This document shows positions 18,379-26,996 of a DNA stretch of 64,000 nt, in pieces. The stretch is from Faecalibacterium sp. I3-3-89. GTDB lineage: Bacteria; Bacillota; Clostridia; Oscillospirales; Ruminococcaceae. The notes below the pieces were generated by a model. That model was not told the origin of the DNA, ran no database searches, and saw nothing but the letters and a program-made list of their open reading frames with translations. The translations under genes and the position numbers were made by a program. Each line of letters begins with the position of its first letter. Position 1 is the stretch's first letter. The DNA lies in NCBI RefSeq assembly GCF_023347275.1, contig NZ_CP094468.1, positions 2,666,001-2,730,000 on the forward strand, given 5' to 3'.

Positions 18379-19707
18379 TTATTGGGCGTCCGGAGTGTGG
18401 TCTTTGTTGAGCATCAGGTCGAGGATGACGCTGTCGCTGGTGCCGTGGGTGCTCAGGATGGCGAAGTTGTCCAGCGTGCGCTCCACGTTCTCCTCCACGA
18501 TGCCGTCCGTGCTCTGGACACGGACGCCGCGGGTGCCCATGGCCGCTGCCTGACAGGCGGCATTGACGCAGGTGGAGATCTTCAGCGCGCAGTCTGCCTT
18601 TGCGCCGTCACACACCATGCCAGTGACATTGCCCACCATGTTCTGGATGGCGCAGCAGATCTCGTGATAGCCGCCGCCCAGCAGGTATGTAATGCCGCAG
18701 GCCGCGCCGGTCCCGGCGACGGTCGCGCCGCAGAGGTTGCTCAGGCGTCCGAACTTCGACTTGATGCGGATGGCGATGAGGTTGGACAGGGTGACGGCAC
18801 GCAGCATAGTCGGCTCATCGATGCCCAGCCAGCGGGCGGCTGCCACGACGGGCATCGTTGCGGTGATGCCCTGATTGCCGCTGCCGGAGTTGGCCACCAC
18901 CGACACCGGCGCGCCTGCCATGCGGGCGTCTGCACCGGCGGCGGCAGCGATCATGGAGTTGGTGGTCAGGTCGCGGGTCATGAGGCCCTTGCGGCAGTTG
19001 AGGTCGAGATTGCGTCCGATGGCAAGGCCGTATTCCTTGGAAAGGCCCTCATCGCTGATGACGGAGTTGACCTGCACGGCGCTGCGGATGATGTCGATGG
19101 GGTCGTGCATGGGGTCAAGCTCCTTGGTGCAGTAGTCCCAGATGGAGCGGACGGTCAGGAAGGACGCGATCTGCTCCGGGGTGACGACATCGCTGTCGCC
19201 GGATGCGGCGGTATCCGCGTCCTGCTTGTCGAGGGTCGCCGTGCCGTCCTGCTCCACCAGCACGACGTTGGTGTGCAGGTCGCGGACGATGGCGCGGCCG
19301 GTGTGGCCGCCGCCCTTGGCGATCACCTCAATGTAGAGCTTCTGGGGCACCTGCGCCACATTCACCTTGACCTTGCCGGCCTTGACCAGCGCGGCGGCCG
19401 CCTCCACCGTCTCACGGGGGACATGGTTCATGACCTCCAGAAGGTAGACCGGGTCGCCGCCCAGCGCACCGATGGCGGCGGCATAGTCCATGCCCTCGTA
19501 ATCGGTGCCGGGGATGCCCGCCGACATGGCGTTCTTGATGATGTTGATGCTGGCGTTGACCGTGATCTCCTCGGCCTTGTCCACACCGGCCTTCCGCAGG
19601 GCCTGACCTGCCTCGGCGGCAGTCAGGGCCACAGCGCCCGGCTCGGTGCAGCCGGTAGCCAGCTCCATCTCACTGTTCAGGATGCGGATGAACATATTTT
19701 GTTCCAT
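18379..19707 (-). CDS. cyuA: L-cysteine desulfidase / serine dehydratase-like (CyuA, UPF0597)
   Basis: 442 residues of the CyuA/YhaM family, oxygen-sensitive Fe-S enzymes that break cysteine (or serine) to pyruvate, ammonia and sulfide. Conserved features are ELATGCTEPGAVALTAA at residues ~15-31 (first cluster Cys), NSGSGNQGITATMPV in the middle, and later Cys residues in LCGATVAGTGAACG and GGYHEICCAIQNM. Full length. Located between ridA and a DAACS transporter, forming an uptake, degradation and enamine-detoxification set. Confidence 0.9.
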   Translation of the reverse strand: MEQNMFIRILNSEMELATGCTEPGAVALTAAEAGQALRKAGVDKAEEITVNASINIIKNAMSAGIPGTDYEGMDYAAAIGALGGDPVYLLEVMNHVPRETVEAAAALVKAGKVKVNVAQVPQKLYIEVIAKGGGHTGRAIVRDLHTNVVLVEQDGTATLDKQDADTAASGDSDVVTPEQIASFLTVRSIWDYCTKELDPMHDPIDIIRSAVQVNSVISDEGLSKEYGLAIGRNLDLNCRKGLMTRDLTTNSMIAAAAGADARMAGAPVSVVANSGSGNQGITATMPVVAAARWLGIDEPTMLRAVTLSNLIAIRIKSKFGRLSNLCGATVAGTGAACGITYLLGGGYHEICCAIQNMVGNVTGMVCDGAKADCALKISTCVNAACQAAAMGTRGVRVQSTDGIVEENVERTLDNFAILSTHGTSDSVILDLMLNKDHTPDAQ

Positions 19708-19744
19708 AGTATTGCACCGTCTCTTTCTCTTTTAGGATGCTCTG

Positions 19745-20119
19745 TTATTTCACGGCGATGCATTCGATCTCCAGCGGTGCGTCCTTGGGCAGACGGCCCA
19801 CCTGCACGGCGCTCCGTGCGGGGAAGGGCTGTGCGAAGTACTCGCCGTAGACCTGATTCATCTCGGCAAAATCATTCATGTCTGCAAGGAAGACCGTGGT
19901 CTTCACTACATCTGCCAGTGTCATGCCCTGCTGGGCAAGGATGGCCTGAATGTTCTTGAGGGACTGCGCGGTCTGGGCCGCGATGCCCTCGGGGATGGCC
20001 CCGGTAGCGGGGTCGATGGGGAGCTGGCCGGAGACGTAGACCGTCTGGCCTGCTGCGATGCCCTGCGAATATGGCCCAATGGCTGCGGGTGCCTGCGCAG
20101 TGGCGATTGCCTGTTTCAT
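19745..20119 (-). CDS. ridA: RidA reactive enamine/imine deaminase
   Basis: 124-residue YjgF/YER057c/UK114 protein. IGPYSQGI, TVYVSGQLPIDP and the C-terminal PARSAVQVGRLPKDAPLEIE (with the substrate-binding Arg) are intact. RidA hydrolyses 2-aminoacrylate and similar enamines released by PLP and Fe-S dehydratases, exactly the leak product of the cysteine/serine lyase encoded 37 bases downstream. RBS GGAGAGAG before 20119. First gene of the operon. Confidence 0.95.
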   Translation of the reverse strand: MKQAIATAQAPAAIGPYSQGIAAGQTVYVSGQLPIDPATGAIPEGIAAQTAQSLKNIQAILAQQGMTLADVVKTTVFLADMNDFAEMNQVYGEYFAQPFPARSAVQVGRLPKDAPLEIECIAVK

Positions 20120-20184
20120 AATTCTCTCTCCTTTTTCCGAATTGCAGGGGCACGGCTTGCCCTCGTGCCCCTTGTCCTGCCCCT

Positions 20185-20341
20185 ATCCTAACGCGGCGTG
20201 CGGCAAAAGTCAACAATTTTTTCTCTTGATGATAAATTATTATCACTTGTGACAAATCCGCGGGATTTTTTGAAGCAGTTTCACGAATTTTCAGCGAGTT
20301 TTCGAATCATCATTGTCAACAGCCGACGAACGTGATATGAT
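20185..20341. promoter_or_regulatory. Divergent promoters with palindromic operators (ridA operon / regulator)
   Basis: Leftward: -35 TTGACT (20208-20213, minus) and -10 TAGGAT (20185-20190), spacer 17. Rightward: TTGTCA (20313-20318) and TATGAT (20336-20341), spacer 17. Between them lie two palindromes, GATAAATTATTATC (20231-20244) and TCACTTGTGA (20243-20252), just upstream of the leftward -35: candidate binding sites for the adjacent regulator. Confidence 0.65.
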
Positions 20342-20381
20342 ACAGGCAGAGAGATGAGAATAAATTCTCATTATTTTTCTT

Positions 20382-21041
20382 ATGAAGCAATGGAAAGTGG
20401 TGACATACATGGACGCAAGGCTGGAGCCGTATCGGACGCTGGTTTCGTTTCTGGGTGAGGCGTTGGGGCCGGACTATGAAGTGGTGCTGCATGATCTGAC
20501 CAGTGAGGAGGGCACCATCGCAGCCATCGTGAACAACAATATCAGCGGCCGCACCGAGGGTGCGCCGCTGTCCAACATGGCGCTGCGGTTCATCCACGGC
20601 AGGGTGTACGAGAAGCAGCCCTATGTTGCGGGCTATCAAGGTGCATCACAGGCCAAGGGGCGGCTGCGCTCCTCCACCATGTTCATCAAAGACGGCAGTG
20701 AGCTTATCGGGATGCTCTGCGTCAACTTTGACGCCGCCAAATACAGCCGGATGGCGCAGGAGCTTCTGGCCCTCTGTGGGGCGCATCAGGAGCCAAGCCC
20801 CACGCTGGGCGTCGAAAATTTCGTCAGCAGCCTCCCCGACGCGGTGCAGGCTGCCATCGCCGATGTGACCGGCAGTGTCCTGCCTCCCGACCGCCTGACG
20901 ATGGACGAAAAAATACGCATCGTGGAAGACCTGCAGCAGGCAGGTATCTTCTATATGAAGGGCGCTGTCAGCGAGGTGGCCGCGCAGCTCGGCTCCTCGG
21001 AGGCGACGATCTACCGTTATCTGAGCAAACTGAAGGATTGA
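20382..21041 (+). CDS. YheO/DauR-like PAS-HTH transcriptional regulator
   Basis: 219 residues in two parts: an N-terminal YheO-type PAS-like domain (EALGPDYEVVLHDLTSEE, IIGMLCVN-like core) and a C-terminal helix-turn-helix (KGAVSEVAAQLGSSEATIYRYL). E. coli DauR of this family controls D-amino-acid catabolism. Start chosen at 20382 (MKQWKVV); the ATG at 20409 is an alternative, as neither has a strong RBS. Divergent from ridA-cyuA, so it probably regulates them in response to an amino acid. Confidence 0.8.
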   Translation: MKQWKVVTYMDARLEPYRTLVSFLGEALGPDYEVVLHDLTSEEGTIAAIVNNNISGRTEGAPLSNMALRFIHGRVYEKQPYVAGYQGASQAKGRLRSSTMFIKDGSELIGMLCVNFDAAKYSRMAQELLALCGAHQEPSPTLGVENFVSSLPDAVQAAIADVTGSVLPPDRLTMDEKIRIVEDLQQAGIFYMKGAVSEVAAQLGSSEATIYRYLSKLKD

Positions 21042-21044
21042 CCC

Positions 21045-21073
21045 TTGCACTCCTACGCTCCTTCGCGTATAAT
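21045..21073 (+). promoter_or_regulatory. ychF promoter
   Basis: TTGCAC (21045-21050) and TATAAT (21068-21073) with a 17-bp spacer, about 50 bases before the ychF start. Confidence 0.65.
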
Positions 21074-21120
21074 GATAGATGTATCAATATGTCTATCAGA
21101 CGTGAAGGAGCGTATTTTAT

Positions 21121-22254
21121 ATGAAACTTGGTATCGTCGGCCTGCCCAACGTCGGCAAGTCCACTCTGTTCAATGCCATCACCTCCACCAAGAACGCGGA
21201 GGCCGCAAACTATCCCTTCTGCACCATCGAGCCGAACAGCGGCATCGTGGCCGTGCCCGACAAGCGGCTGGACAAGCTGGCTGAGATCTGGCAGACCAAC
21301 AAGAAGACCCCCGCCATCGTGGAGTTCGTGGACATCGCGGGCCTCGTGAAGGGCGCAAGTCAGGGCGCAGGCCTCGGCAACAAATTCCTCGGCCACATCC
21401 GCGAGTGCGACGCCATCGTCCATGTGGTGCGTTGCTTTGACGACGACAACATCATCCATGTCGTGGAGGATGTGACCAAGGCCGAGGCCGTGGACCCCAT
21501 CTCTGACATCGACGCCATCGACTATGAGCTGATCCTCTCCGACCTCGAGGTCGTCCAGAACCGCGCAGGCCGGATGGCCAAGGCTGCAAAGAGCGGCAAC
21601 AACAAGGGGGCCGCCGCCGAGGCTGCATGGCTGCAGCAGCTTGCTGCTCATCTGGAAAGCGGCAAGCCCGCCCGCAGCTTCGACTTCGACGAGAGCGACG
21701 CCGAGCAGCAGGCCGTGCTCCACGAGATGGGCCTGCTGAGCAGCAAGCCCGTCCTCTACGCCTGCAACGTGGGCGAGGACGACCTGATGGAGGGCATCGA
21801 GAACAACAAGTACGTCCCGCTGGTGGCTGCACGCGCCAAGGAAGAGGGTGCACGTTACATCCCCATCTGCGCCAAGACCGAGGAGGACATCGCCGACTAC
21901 ACCCCCGAGGAGAAGAAAGCCTTCCTCGCCGAGATGGGCATCGAGGCCAGCGGCCTCGACAACCTCATCACCGCCAGCTACGACCTGCTGGGCCTCATCT
22001 CCTTCCTGACCGACGGCAAGAAGGAGTGCCGCGCATGGACCATCCGCAAGGGCACCAAGGCCCCGCAGGCTGCCGGTAAGATCCACAGCGATTTCGAGCG
22101 CGGTTTCATCCGTGCCAGCGTCATCGGCTACAGCGACCTCGAGGCCAACAACTTTGACTATGCTGCCGTCAAGGCCAAGGGCCTGCAGCGCACCGAGGGC
22201 AAGGAATATGTCGTCAAGGACGGCGATGTCATCGAGTTCCTGTTCAACGTCTGA
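21121..22254 (+). CDS. ychF: Ribosome-binding ATPase YchF (Obg family)
   Basis: 377 residues: P-loop GLPNVGKST at residue 7, G3 [10 protein letters not shown], a coiled-coil insert and a C-terminal TGS domain ([20 protein letters not shown] to VIEFLFNV). The G4 position reads NVGE rather than NKxD, the mark of the ATP-preferring YchF/OLA1 branch. It associates with ribosomes and stress responses. Full length, own promoter, monocistronic. Confidence 0.97.
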   Translation: MKLGIVGLPNVGKSTLFNAITSTKNAEAANYPFCTIEPNSGIVAVPDKRLDKLAEIWQTNKKTPAIVEFVDIAGLVKGASQGAGLGNKFLGHIRECDAIVHVVRCFDDDNIIHVVEDVTKAEAVDPISDIDAIDYELILSDLEVVQNRAGRMAKAAKSGNNKGAAAEAAWLQQLAAHLESGKPARSFDFDESDAEQQAVLHEMGLLSSKPVLYACNVGEDDLMEGIENNKYVPLVAARAKEEGARYIPICAKTEEDIADYTPEEKKAFLAEMGIEASGLDNLITASYDLLGLISFLTDGKKECRAWTIRKGTKAPQAAGKIHSDFERGFIRASVIGYSDLEANNFDYAAVKAKGLQRTEGKEYVVKDGDVIEFLFNV

Positions 22255-22260
22255 TTTTTG

Positions 22261-22382
22261 CTGTTGCAGCAGGGCTGAGTTTCCTTTAAGTGAGAGTGCG
22301 CGCTGGTGGTGCGGGGGTCAGAGCGCTGTTGCAGTAGGGCCGGATTTTCTTTAAGCAGGTTCGCGCGCTGGTGGCGCGGGGG
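22261..22382 (+). repeat. Two imperfect tandem copies, 65-bp period
   Basis: Copies begin at CTGTTGCAG (22261 and 22326) and share the order TTTAAG and GCGCGCTGGTGG, with scattered substitutions. Confidence 0.7.
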
Positions 22383-22422
22383 ATGTTTTTCTTTCGGTCA
22401 AATGGCTTGCGCTCCGCGCGGG

Positions 22423-22468
22423 CCAGAGGCAGGGAGGGGTGTTTCGACTCCCCCCTCCCTACCTCTGG
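22423..22468. repeat. Long hairpin
   Basis: CCAGAGGCAGGGAGGGG (22423-22439) pairs with CCCCTCCCTACCTCTGG (22452-22468), one mismatch in 17. No T-run follows, so it is not a classical terminator. Confidence 0.7.
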
Positions 22469-22492
22469 ACTCCACTCTCCCCGCAACGAGTT

Positions 22493-22871
22493 AAGGGCTG
22501 CTCGCCCTTAACAATTCCAAAGAGGAAGTCGAAGCCCAAAAATGCTAGCCGCTGCGCTAAGACGGGTTGCGGTGCCCAGCGTCCACTTCGTGCCTTGAGC
22601 GGCACTCGTGTCCTGCTGACCGCGGCCCCAACAGCTCCTCCCTGTATCCGCCGCAGGCGGCGGTCGTCGCTGTTGCGCATTTTTTGTGCTTCTCCCATTT
22701 ACGGCTCCGCCGAAGATTTCACCTTTCTACTGAACTTCACGTCCTGCAAGGGCGTAACACCAGCTGCGAAGCAGCAAGTCGGAGAAACGAGAAAAAAGCG
22801 TTTAGCGCAGCGGCTAGCTTTTTTCCGTTTCGACCTCTCCTTCGGGGTCTGAAAGGGGCGAGCAGCCCCTT
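22493..22871. repeat. Inverted pair of ~70-bp repeat elements
   Basis: The segment 22493-22560 and the reverse complement of 22802-22871 match over most of their length; the inner 17 bases GCTAGCCGCTGCGCTAA are identical. Shared blocks include GGCTGCTCGCCC and GTCGAA. They enclose 241 bases. Confidence 0.75.
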
Positions 22872-22913
22872 TCTCGTGCCTCCCGCGCCTCGAAAGTAGC
22901 GGGTGCTTTTCTG

Positions 22914-22940
22914 GTTCTCTTTTGGCACGCAAAAGAGAAC
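22914..22940. repeat. Perfect 11-bp palindrome with 5-nt loop
   Basis: GTTCTCTTTTG, loop GCACG, CAAAAGAGAAC. Possibly a terminator for rightward or leftward read-through. Confidence 0.6.
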
Positions 22941-23051
22941 TTAGCCTTACCGAAAGAGCGCTCTATACCCGCGCCACAAGCGCACCACACCGTCCCCTCT
23001 TTTTCTTATTTCTTCGATCGTCAACCACGATTCAAAACAATGAGGTCTGAT

Positions 23052-23735
23052 ATGATTTTAGGTATTATGGGTGCCATGCCCGACGAAGTAGACCAGCTCT
23101 GTGCCAAGCTGGAAAACGTCACTGTAGAGCCCTACGGCGGCGTGGAATATCATAAGGGCACGCTGGCCGGTAAGCAGGTGGTGGTCTGCTGCGCAGGCAT
23201 GGGCAAGGCCAACGCCGCTGCCACCACGCAGGTGCTCATCACCAAGTTCGGGGCCGAGAAGATCATCTTCTCCGGCATTGCAGGCAACATGACCAGCAAG
23301 ATCGGCATCGGCGATGTGGTCATCGGCAAGACGGTGCTCTATCACGACGCCCAGCTGGATATGATCTGCCAGAACCCGCCCTTCCTGAAGGAGTACACCG
23401 GTGACGCCATTCTCATCGCTGCCGCCGAGAAAGCCTGCGCCGATGCAGGCGTCAAGGCTCTGGTGGGCAAGATCGCCACCGGCGACCTGTTCGTGGGCGA
23501 CAGCGCCACCAAGGCCGCCATTGAGGCCAAATGCGCCCCCGACTGCGTGGAGATGGAGGGCGCAGCCGTGAGTCAGATCGCCGCCAAGAACGGCGTTCCC
23601 TGCGTCATCCTCCGCGCCATGAGCGACAACGCTGACGAGAACGGCCATGAAGTGCTGGTCGTCAAGAAATTCAGCATCGGCGAGTATGTCGCTACCGCGA
23701 CCAAAATCGTCGCCGCAATGGTCGAGTCCCTCTAA
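23052..23735 (+). CDS. mtnN: 5'-methylthioadenosine/S-adenosylhomocysteine nucleosidase
   Basis: 227 residues. GIMGAMPDEV keeps the catalytic Glu12, CVEMEGAAVSQIA the ribose-binding Glu and LRAMSDNAD the catalytic Asp. It splits MTA and SAH to adenine plus the thioribose compound, serving methionine salvage and AI-2 precursor formation. The ATG at 23052 follows TGAGG; an in-frame ATG four codons upstream has no RBS. Monocistronic, ending at a strong terminator. Confidence 0.95.
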   Translation: MILGIMGAMPDEVDQLCAKLENVTVEPYGGVEYHKGTLAGKQVVVCCAGMGKANAAATTQVLITKFGAEKIIFSGIAGNMTSKIGIGDVVIGKTVLYHDAQLDMICQNPPFLKEYTGDAILIAAAEKACADAGVKALVGKIATGDLFVGDSATKAAIEAKCAPDCVEMEGAAVSQIAAKNGVPCVILRAMSDNADENGHEVLVVKKFSIGEYVATATKIVAAMVESL

Positions 23736-23746
23736 CTGCACCTGCA

Positions 23747-23783
23747 AAAAAGCTCCTGCCGCATTGTCCGGCAGGAGCTTTTT
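23747..23783. terminator. Bidirectional terminator
   Basis: 15-bp stem AAAAAGCTCCTGCCG / CGGCAGGAGCTTTTT, 7-nt loop, between convergent genes. Confidence 0.92.
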
Positions 23784-23814
23784 CTATCGCTGCATCAGAA
23801 GTTTCAGCAAAACC

Positions 23815-24255
23815 TCAAAGATACTGTTCCAGCTTCAGCCGGTTGTCCTCCTCAAAATCCTGCAGCTTCTGCATCAGCCGCTTCGACCCGGGCGCGGCGT
23901 CGGGATAGTCCTTCTGGGATTTGATGCAGTCCATGACCCCCATGCTGCTGCCCTGCGTGAGCATCTCGGCGAGGTTGCGGGTGGATTTGTCGGTGATGGT
24001 CTTCATGCCGATGCTCACCTTGGTGTTGAGCTTCGCCATGGCGCTCTGGCCCTGTGCCGAGCCGCCGCAGGCGTCGATGGCCGCGTGGGCCTCCTGATTG
24101 AGCTGGCGGTAGATGTTGCGTTGGCGCAGAAGCTCCGCCTTGAACTGCTCGTTGTCTGCCATCGGCACCAGCTGGTCGAGCGTGTTCTTTCCCATCTCGG
24201 TGTTCTGCACGATGGCTTCCAGCATATTGAGGTTGTCGTTTTTCTGGTTTTCCAT
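23815..24255 (-). CDS. Helical hypothetical protein
   Basis: 146 residues, predicted almost wholly alpha-helical, starting MENQKNDNLNMLEAIVQNTE. Two long amphipathic helices (FKAELLRQRNIYRQLNQEAH and following) suggest a ferritin-like or DUF2383-like bundle, but I do not see metal-binding ExxH pairs and do not assign a function. Soluble. The ribosome binding site GGGGG lies inside the 3' arm of the hairpin that also terminates the upstream gene. Confidence 0.7.
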   Translation of the reverse strand: MENQKNDNLNMLEAIVQNTEMGKNTLDQLVPMADNEQFKAELLRQRNIYRQLNQEAHAAIDACGGSAQGQSAMAKLNTKVSIGMKTITDKSTRNLAEMLTQGSSMGVMDCIKSQKDYPDAAPGSKRLMQKLQDFEEDNRLKLEQYL

Positions 24256-24261
24256 ACAAAA

Positions 24262-24299
24262 ATCCCCCTTTTGAGTCTATTCTCTCTCAAAAGGGGGAT
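24262..24299 (-). terminator. Terminator hairpin that also holds the next gene's RBS
   Basis: 14-bp perfect stem (ATCCCCCTTTTGAG with CTCAAAAGGGGGAT), 10-nt loop, followed by TTTTTG on the minus strand. The GGGGG in its 3' arm is the only RBS candidate for the gene starting at 24255. Confidence 0.75.
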
Positions 24300-24309
24300 C
24301 TTATGCATC

Positions 24310-25107
24310 TTATTCGCCGTCGTAGACCCGGTCGCCGCCTGCGGCCTGCGCAGCGGCCAGCCGCTTTTGGCACAGGTCATAGAGGGCGTCCCAGTTCTTG
24401 CAGCGCACCTCGCGGGTACCGGCCACGCCAATGGACTGGGTGAAGGGCACCCGGCGCATCAGTCCCACCGAGGCCACACACTCCTTAGGCATCCCGGCGT
24501 AGATGGCTTTCAGCTCCTCTTCCAGCTCGCGGCGGGTGCGGTCGGCGCAGCCGATGGCAAACAGGGTGTCGCTCAGGCGGCAGACCACCCGCTCGGCAGG
24601 CTGGTCGAAGTGCTTTTTCCACTGGTTCGCCACGAAGCAGACCAGCTGGCCCATGACCGCCTCGTTTTCCCGGGCGGAAAGCGCTGCTGCGTCGTCGATG
24701 GACACCAGCGCCAGCGCAGCGCAGCGGTGGCGGTCGGTCCATTCGTCGAGCTTGGTGCAGAACTCCGTCTCATAGTAGCGGCGGTTGAACACCCCCGACA
24801 AGAAATCGTGGTTCATATCGTCGCGGCACAGTTCCCGCTCCCGCGGGGTCATCCGGTCTTCGGGCAGGTCGCTGCCTGCCAGCGGCGCAGTCATCTGCAG
24901 CTGCCATACCTTGCCGTCTGCCACAACGCAGCGGCGCAGCACACAGTCCACCTGACCGCCGCGCAGCTCGTAGTCCACCATCAGACCATCGTCCTGCCAG
25001 CAGCGTGCGGCGTCCTCGTCCACCTGCGTCAGGCTCACATCCTGAAACACAGGCTGCGAACTTTCGACGAATTGCCGCAGGTCCTGTTCCGTCCATTCCT
25101 TTTTCAT
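24310..25107 (-). CDS. Degenerate GGDEF-like domain protein
   Basis: 265 residues. The segment HDFLSGVFNRRYYE matches the start of a GGDEF domain (D.LTGL.NRR), preceded by a ~90-residue N-terminal domain. At the active-site loop, where RYGGDEF is expected, it reads CRLSDTLFAIG, so cyclic-di-GMP synthesis is unlikely; a signalling-scaffold or nucleotide-sensing role is possible. Start 25107 has GGGGAG upstream. The neighbouring gene downstream is a helical protein, separated by a terminator. Confidence 0.72.
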   Translation of the reverse strand: MKKEWTEQDLRQFVESSQPVFQDVSLTQVDEDAARCWQDDGLMVDYELRGGQVDCVLRRCVVADGKVWQLQMTAPLAGSDLPEDRMTPRERELCRDDMNHDFLSGVFNRRYYETEFCTKLDEWTDRHRCAALALVSIDDAAALSARENEAVMGQLVCFVANQWKKHFDQPAERVVCRLSDTLFAIGCADRTRRELEEELKAIYAGMPKECVASVGLMRRVPFTQSIGVAGTREVRCKNWDALYDLCQKRLAAAQAAGGDRVYDGE

Positions 25108-25261
25108 GCGTTTCTCCCCATCTTCCGTGCCGGGTTCTCCTTCCCGGCGCTCTGCCTTTGCACAGTTCTTATACCCGACTGTGTCTCTTTCGATTATAGC
25201 ACGATGGCGGGGCGCTTGCCAGCAAAACGCACAATTTTCAAAAAGATTTTTTACAATTCCG

Positions 25262-26839
25262 TCAATTTGAGGTCTTCTCTTCTTTTTCGACCGGCTCCTT
25301 GGCGCGGCAGTAGACCGCACACTCGGCCTCAATGCGGCCGGCCAGCAGGGCCGTATCGAAGCCCTCTGCGGCACGCCATGCCCAGTTGCCGCCCAGCTTG
25401 CCGGGGGTGTTCAAATGGGCCTCCGCGCCCAGCCCCAGCCAATCTGCCATGGGGATGATGGCCCGGTCGGCCACCGAGCCGAGGGCGGCGCGGAGAAGGG
25501 CGATACGGGCGGCATCCGTCCTGACGGCTGCCACTTCCTTGGCGGTGGGCTTGCAGGGGGTCAGGTGGAGGTAGGCGGCAGCGTTGGCTTTCTCCTTGGC
25601 GGGGGCGGCGTTCACCCACCAGTCGGTGAGGGTGGTGTTGTCGTGAGTACCCGGGTAGACCACGCTGTTCTTGACGTGGTTGTGGGGCAGATACTCGTTG
25701 TCGCCGCCGCCGAAGGCGAACTGAAGGACCTTCATGCCCGGGAAAGTGCTGTCGGCCAGCAGCTTGCGGACACTGGGCACGAGGTCGCCCAGATCTTCGG
25801 CGATGATGGGCAGCTTGCCGAGGGCCGCTTCCAGCGCACGGAACAGGTCCATGCCGGGGCCGTTCTCCCACTTGCCGGTGCGGGCGGTGGTGCTGCCTGC
25901 CGGGATGGCCCAGTAGGTGTCAAAGCCTCGGAAGTGGTCGATGCGGAGCAGGTCGTAGATCCCGAGGGCATGGCGGACGCGGCGCACCCACCATGCATAT
26001 CCGGTCTGTTTATGATATGGCCAGTTATACAGCGGGTTGCCCCAGAGCTGGCCGTCGGCGGAGAAGTAATCCGGCGGGCACCCGGCCACGCGGGCAAAGC
26101 CACCCTGCGCGTCCAGCTCGAACAGCTCGCCGCCCACCCATGCGTCCACCGAGTCGGCGGAGACATAGATGGGGATGTCGCCGAGGATCTTTATGCCCTT
26201 TTCGTTCGCGTAGTCCTTGACCTTCTTCCACTGGACTGCAAACTCATACTGCAAGAATTTCCAGAAACCGATCTCCTCTTCCTGCCCGGCGGCAAACTCT
26301 GCCAGCGCTCCGGCGTCCCGCAGACGGTACTCCCGGGGCCACTCGGCCCAGCTCTTCATCCCGTTGGCGGTCTTGAGGGCCATGTACAGCGCGTAATCGT
26401 TCAGCCAGCTCTCATTCGTGAGGGTGAACGCATAGTAGTCGTCGGGGTAATAGTGGGCACAGCCGAAGCGTCCGGCGTACTTCTCCCGCCATGCGGCATA
26501 GGCCGCCCGCAGGACCTTGTAGCGGCTGGTGTAGAGGGTGCCGTAATCCACCGAGAGCGGGTCGGTGCCCCACGGCTCTGCCTTGAGCTGGGCAGCGGTC
26601 AGCAGGCCGTCGGCCTTGAGCGCGTCGAGGTCGATAAAATAGGGGTTGCCCGCAAAGGCAGAGCAGCTCTGGTAGGGGCTGTCGCCGTAGCCGGTAGGGC
26701 TGAGGGGCAGCAGCTGCCAGATGTGCTGGCCCGCAGCAGCCAGAAAGTCCACGAACTTGAGCGCCTCGGCGCCAAAGCAGCCAATACCATAAGGGCCGGG
26801 CAGGCTGGACACCGGCATCAGGATTCCACTTTCACGCAT
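25262..26839 (-). CDS. malQ: 4-alpha-glucanotransferase (amylomaltase)
   Basis: 525-residue GH77 enzyme that transfers alpha-1,4-glucan segments during maltodextrin or glycogen use. N-terminal GILMPVSSLPGPYGIGCFG; catalytic Asp in LLRIDHFRGF, acid/base Glu in PIIAEDLGDL and the third Asp in YPGTHDNTTLTDWW are all present. Full length. Start at 26839 follows GAGGAAGG. Monocistronic and divergent from the AlaX gene. Confidence 0.96.
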   Translation of the reverse strand: MRESGILMPVSSLPGPYGIGCFGAEALKFVDFLAAAGQHIWQLLPLSPTGYGDSPYQSCSAFAGNPYFIDLDALKADGLLTAAQLKAEPWGTDPLSVDYGTLYTSRYKVLRAAYAAWREKYAGRFGCAHYYPDDYYAFTLTNESWLNDYALYMALKTANGMKSWAEWPREYRLRDAGALAEFAAGQEEEIGFWKFLQYEFAVQWKKVKDYANEKGIKILGDIPIYVSADSVDAWVGGELFELDAQGGFARVAGCPPDYFSADGQLWGNPLYNWPYHKQTGYAWWVRRVRHALGIYDLLRIDHFRGFDTYWAIPAGSTTARTGKWENGPGMDLFRALEAALGKLPIIAEDLGDLVPSVRKLLADSTFPGMKVLQFAFGGGDNEYLPHNHVKNSVVYPGTHDNTTLTDWWVNAAPAKEKANAAAYLHLTPCKPTAKEVAAVRTDAARIALLRAALGSVADRAIIPMADWLGLGAEAHLNTPGKLGGNWAWRAAEGFDTALLAGRIEAECAVYCRAKEPVEKEEKTSN

Positions 26840-26996
26840 GATGATACCTTCCTCGTTTTTCAAATTTCCGGTTTCGCTGTTTTCTATCATAACATAAGCC
26901 AAGACTATTTTCCACAGGCAAAAAACGTGGTATACTTGATTTTATCGGGAAACATCCTTGCCCTTAGTAGTTCTTAGATTCAGGAGGTATCGTGCC

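Larger units (their letters stand above)
22255..23051. other. Gene-free, repeat-rich intergenic region
   Basis: About 800 bases with no ORF that looks real (open frames on both strands are short and compositionally odd). It is filled by a tandem repeat, a 17-bp-stem hairpin, an inverted pair of ~70-bp repeats and a short perfect palindrome, listed separately. Confidence 0.7.

Noticed and set aside
22439-22899. Short overlapping ORFs on both strands in the repeat-rich region
   Set aside because: They follow the repeats and inverted copies, lack RBS and differ between frames.
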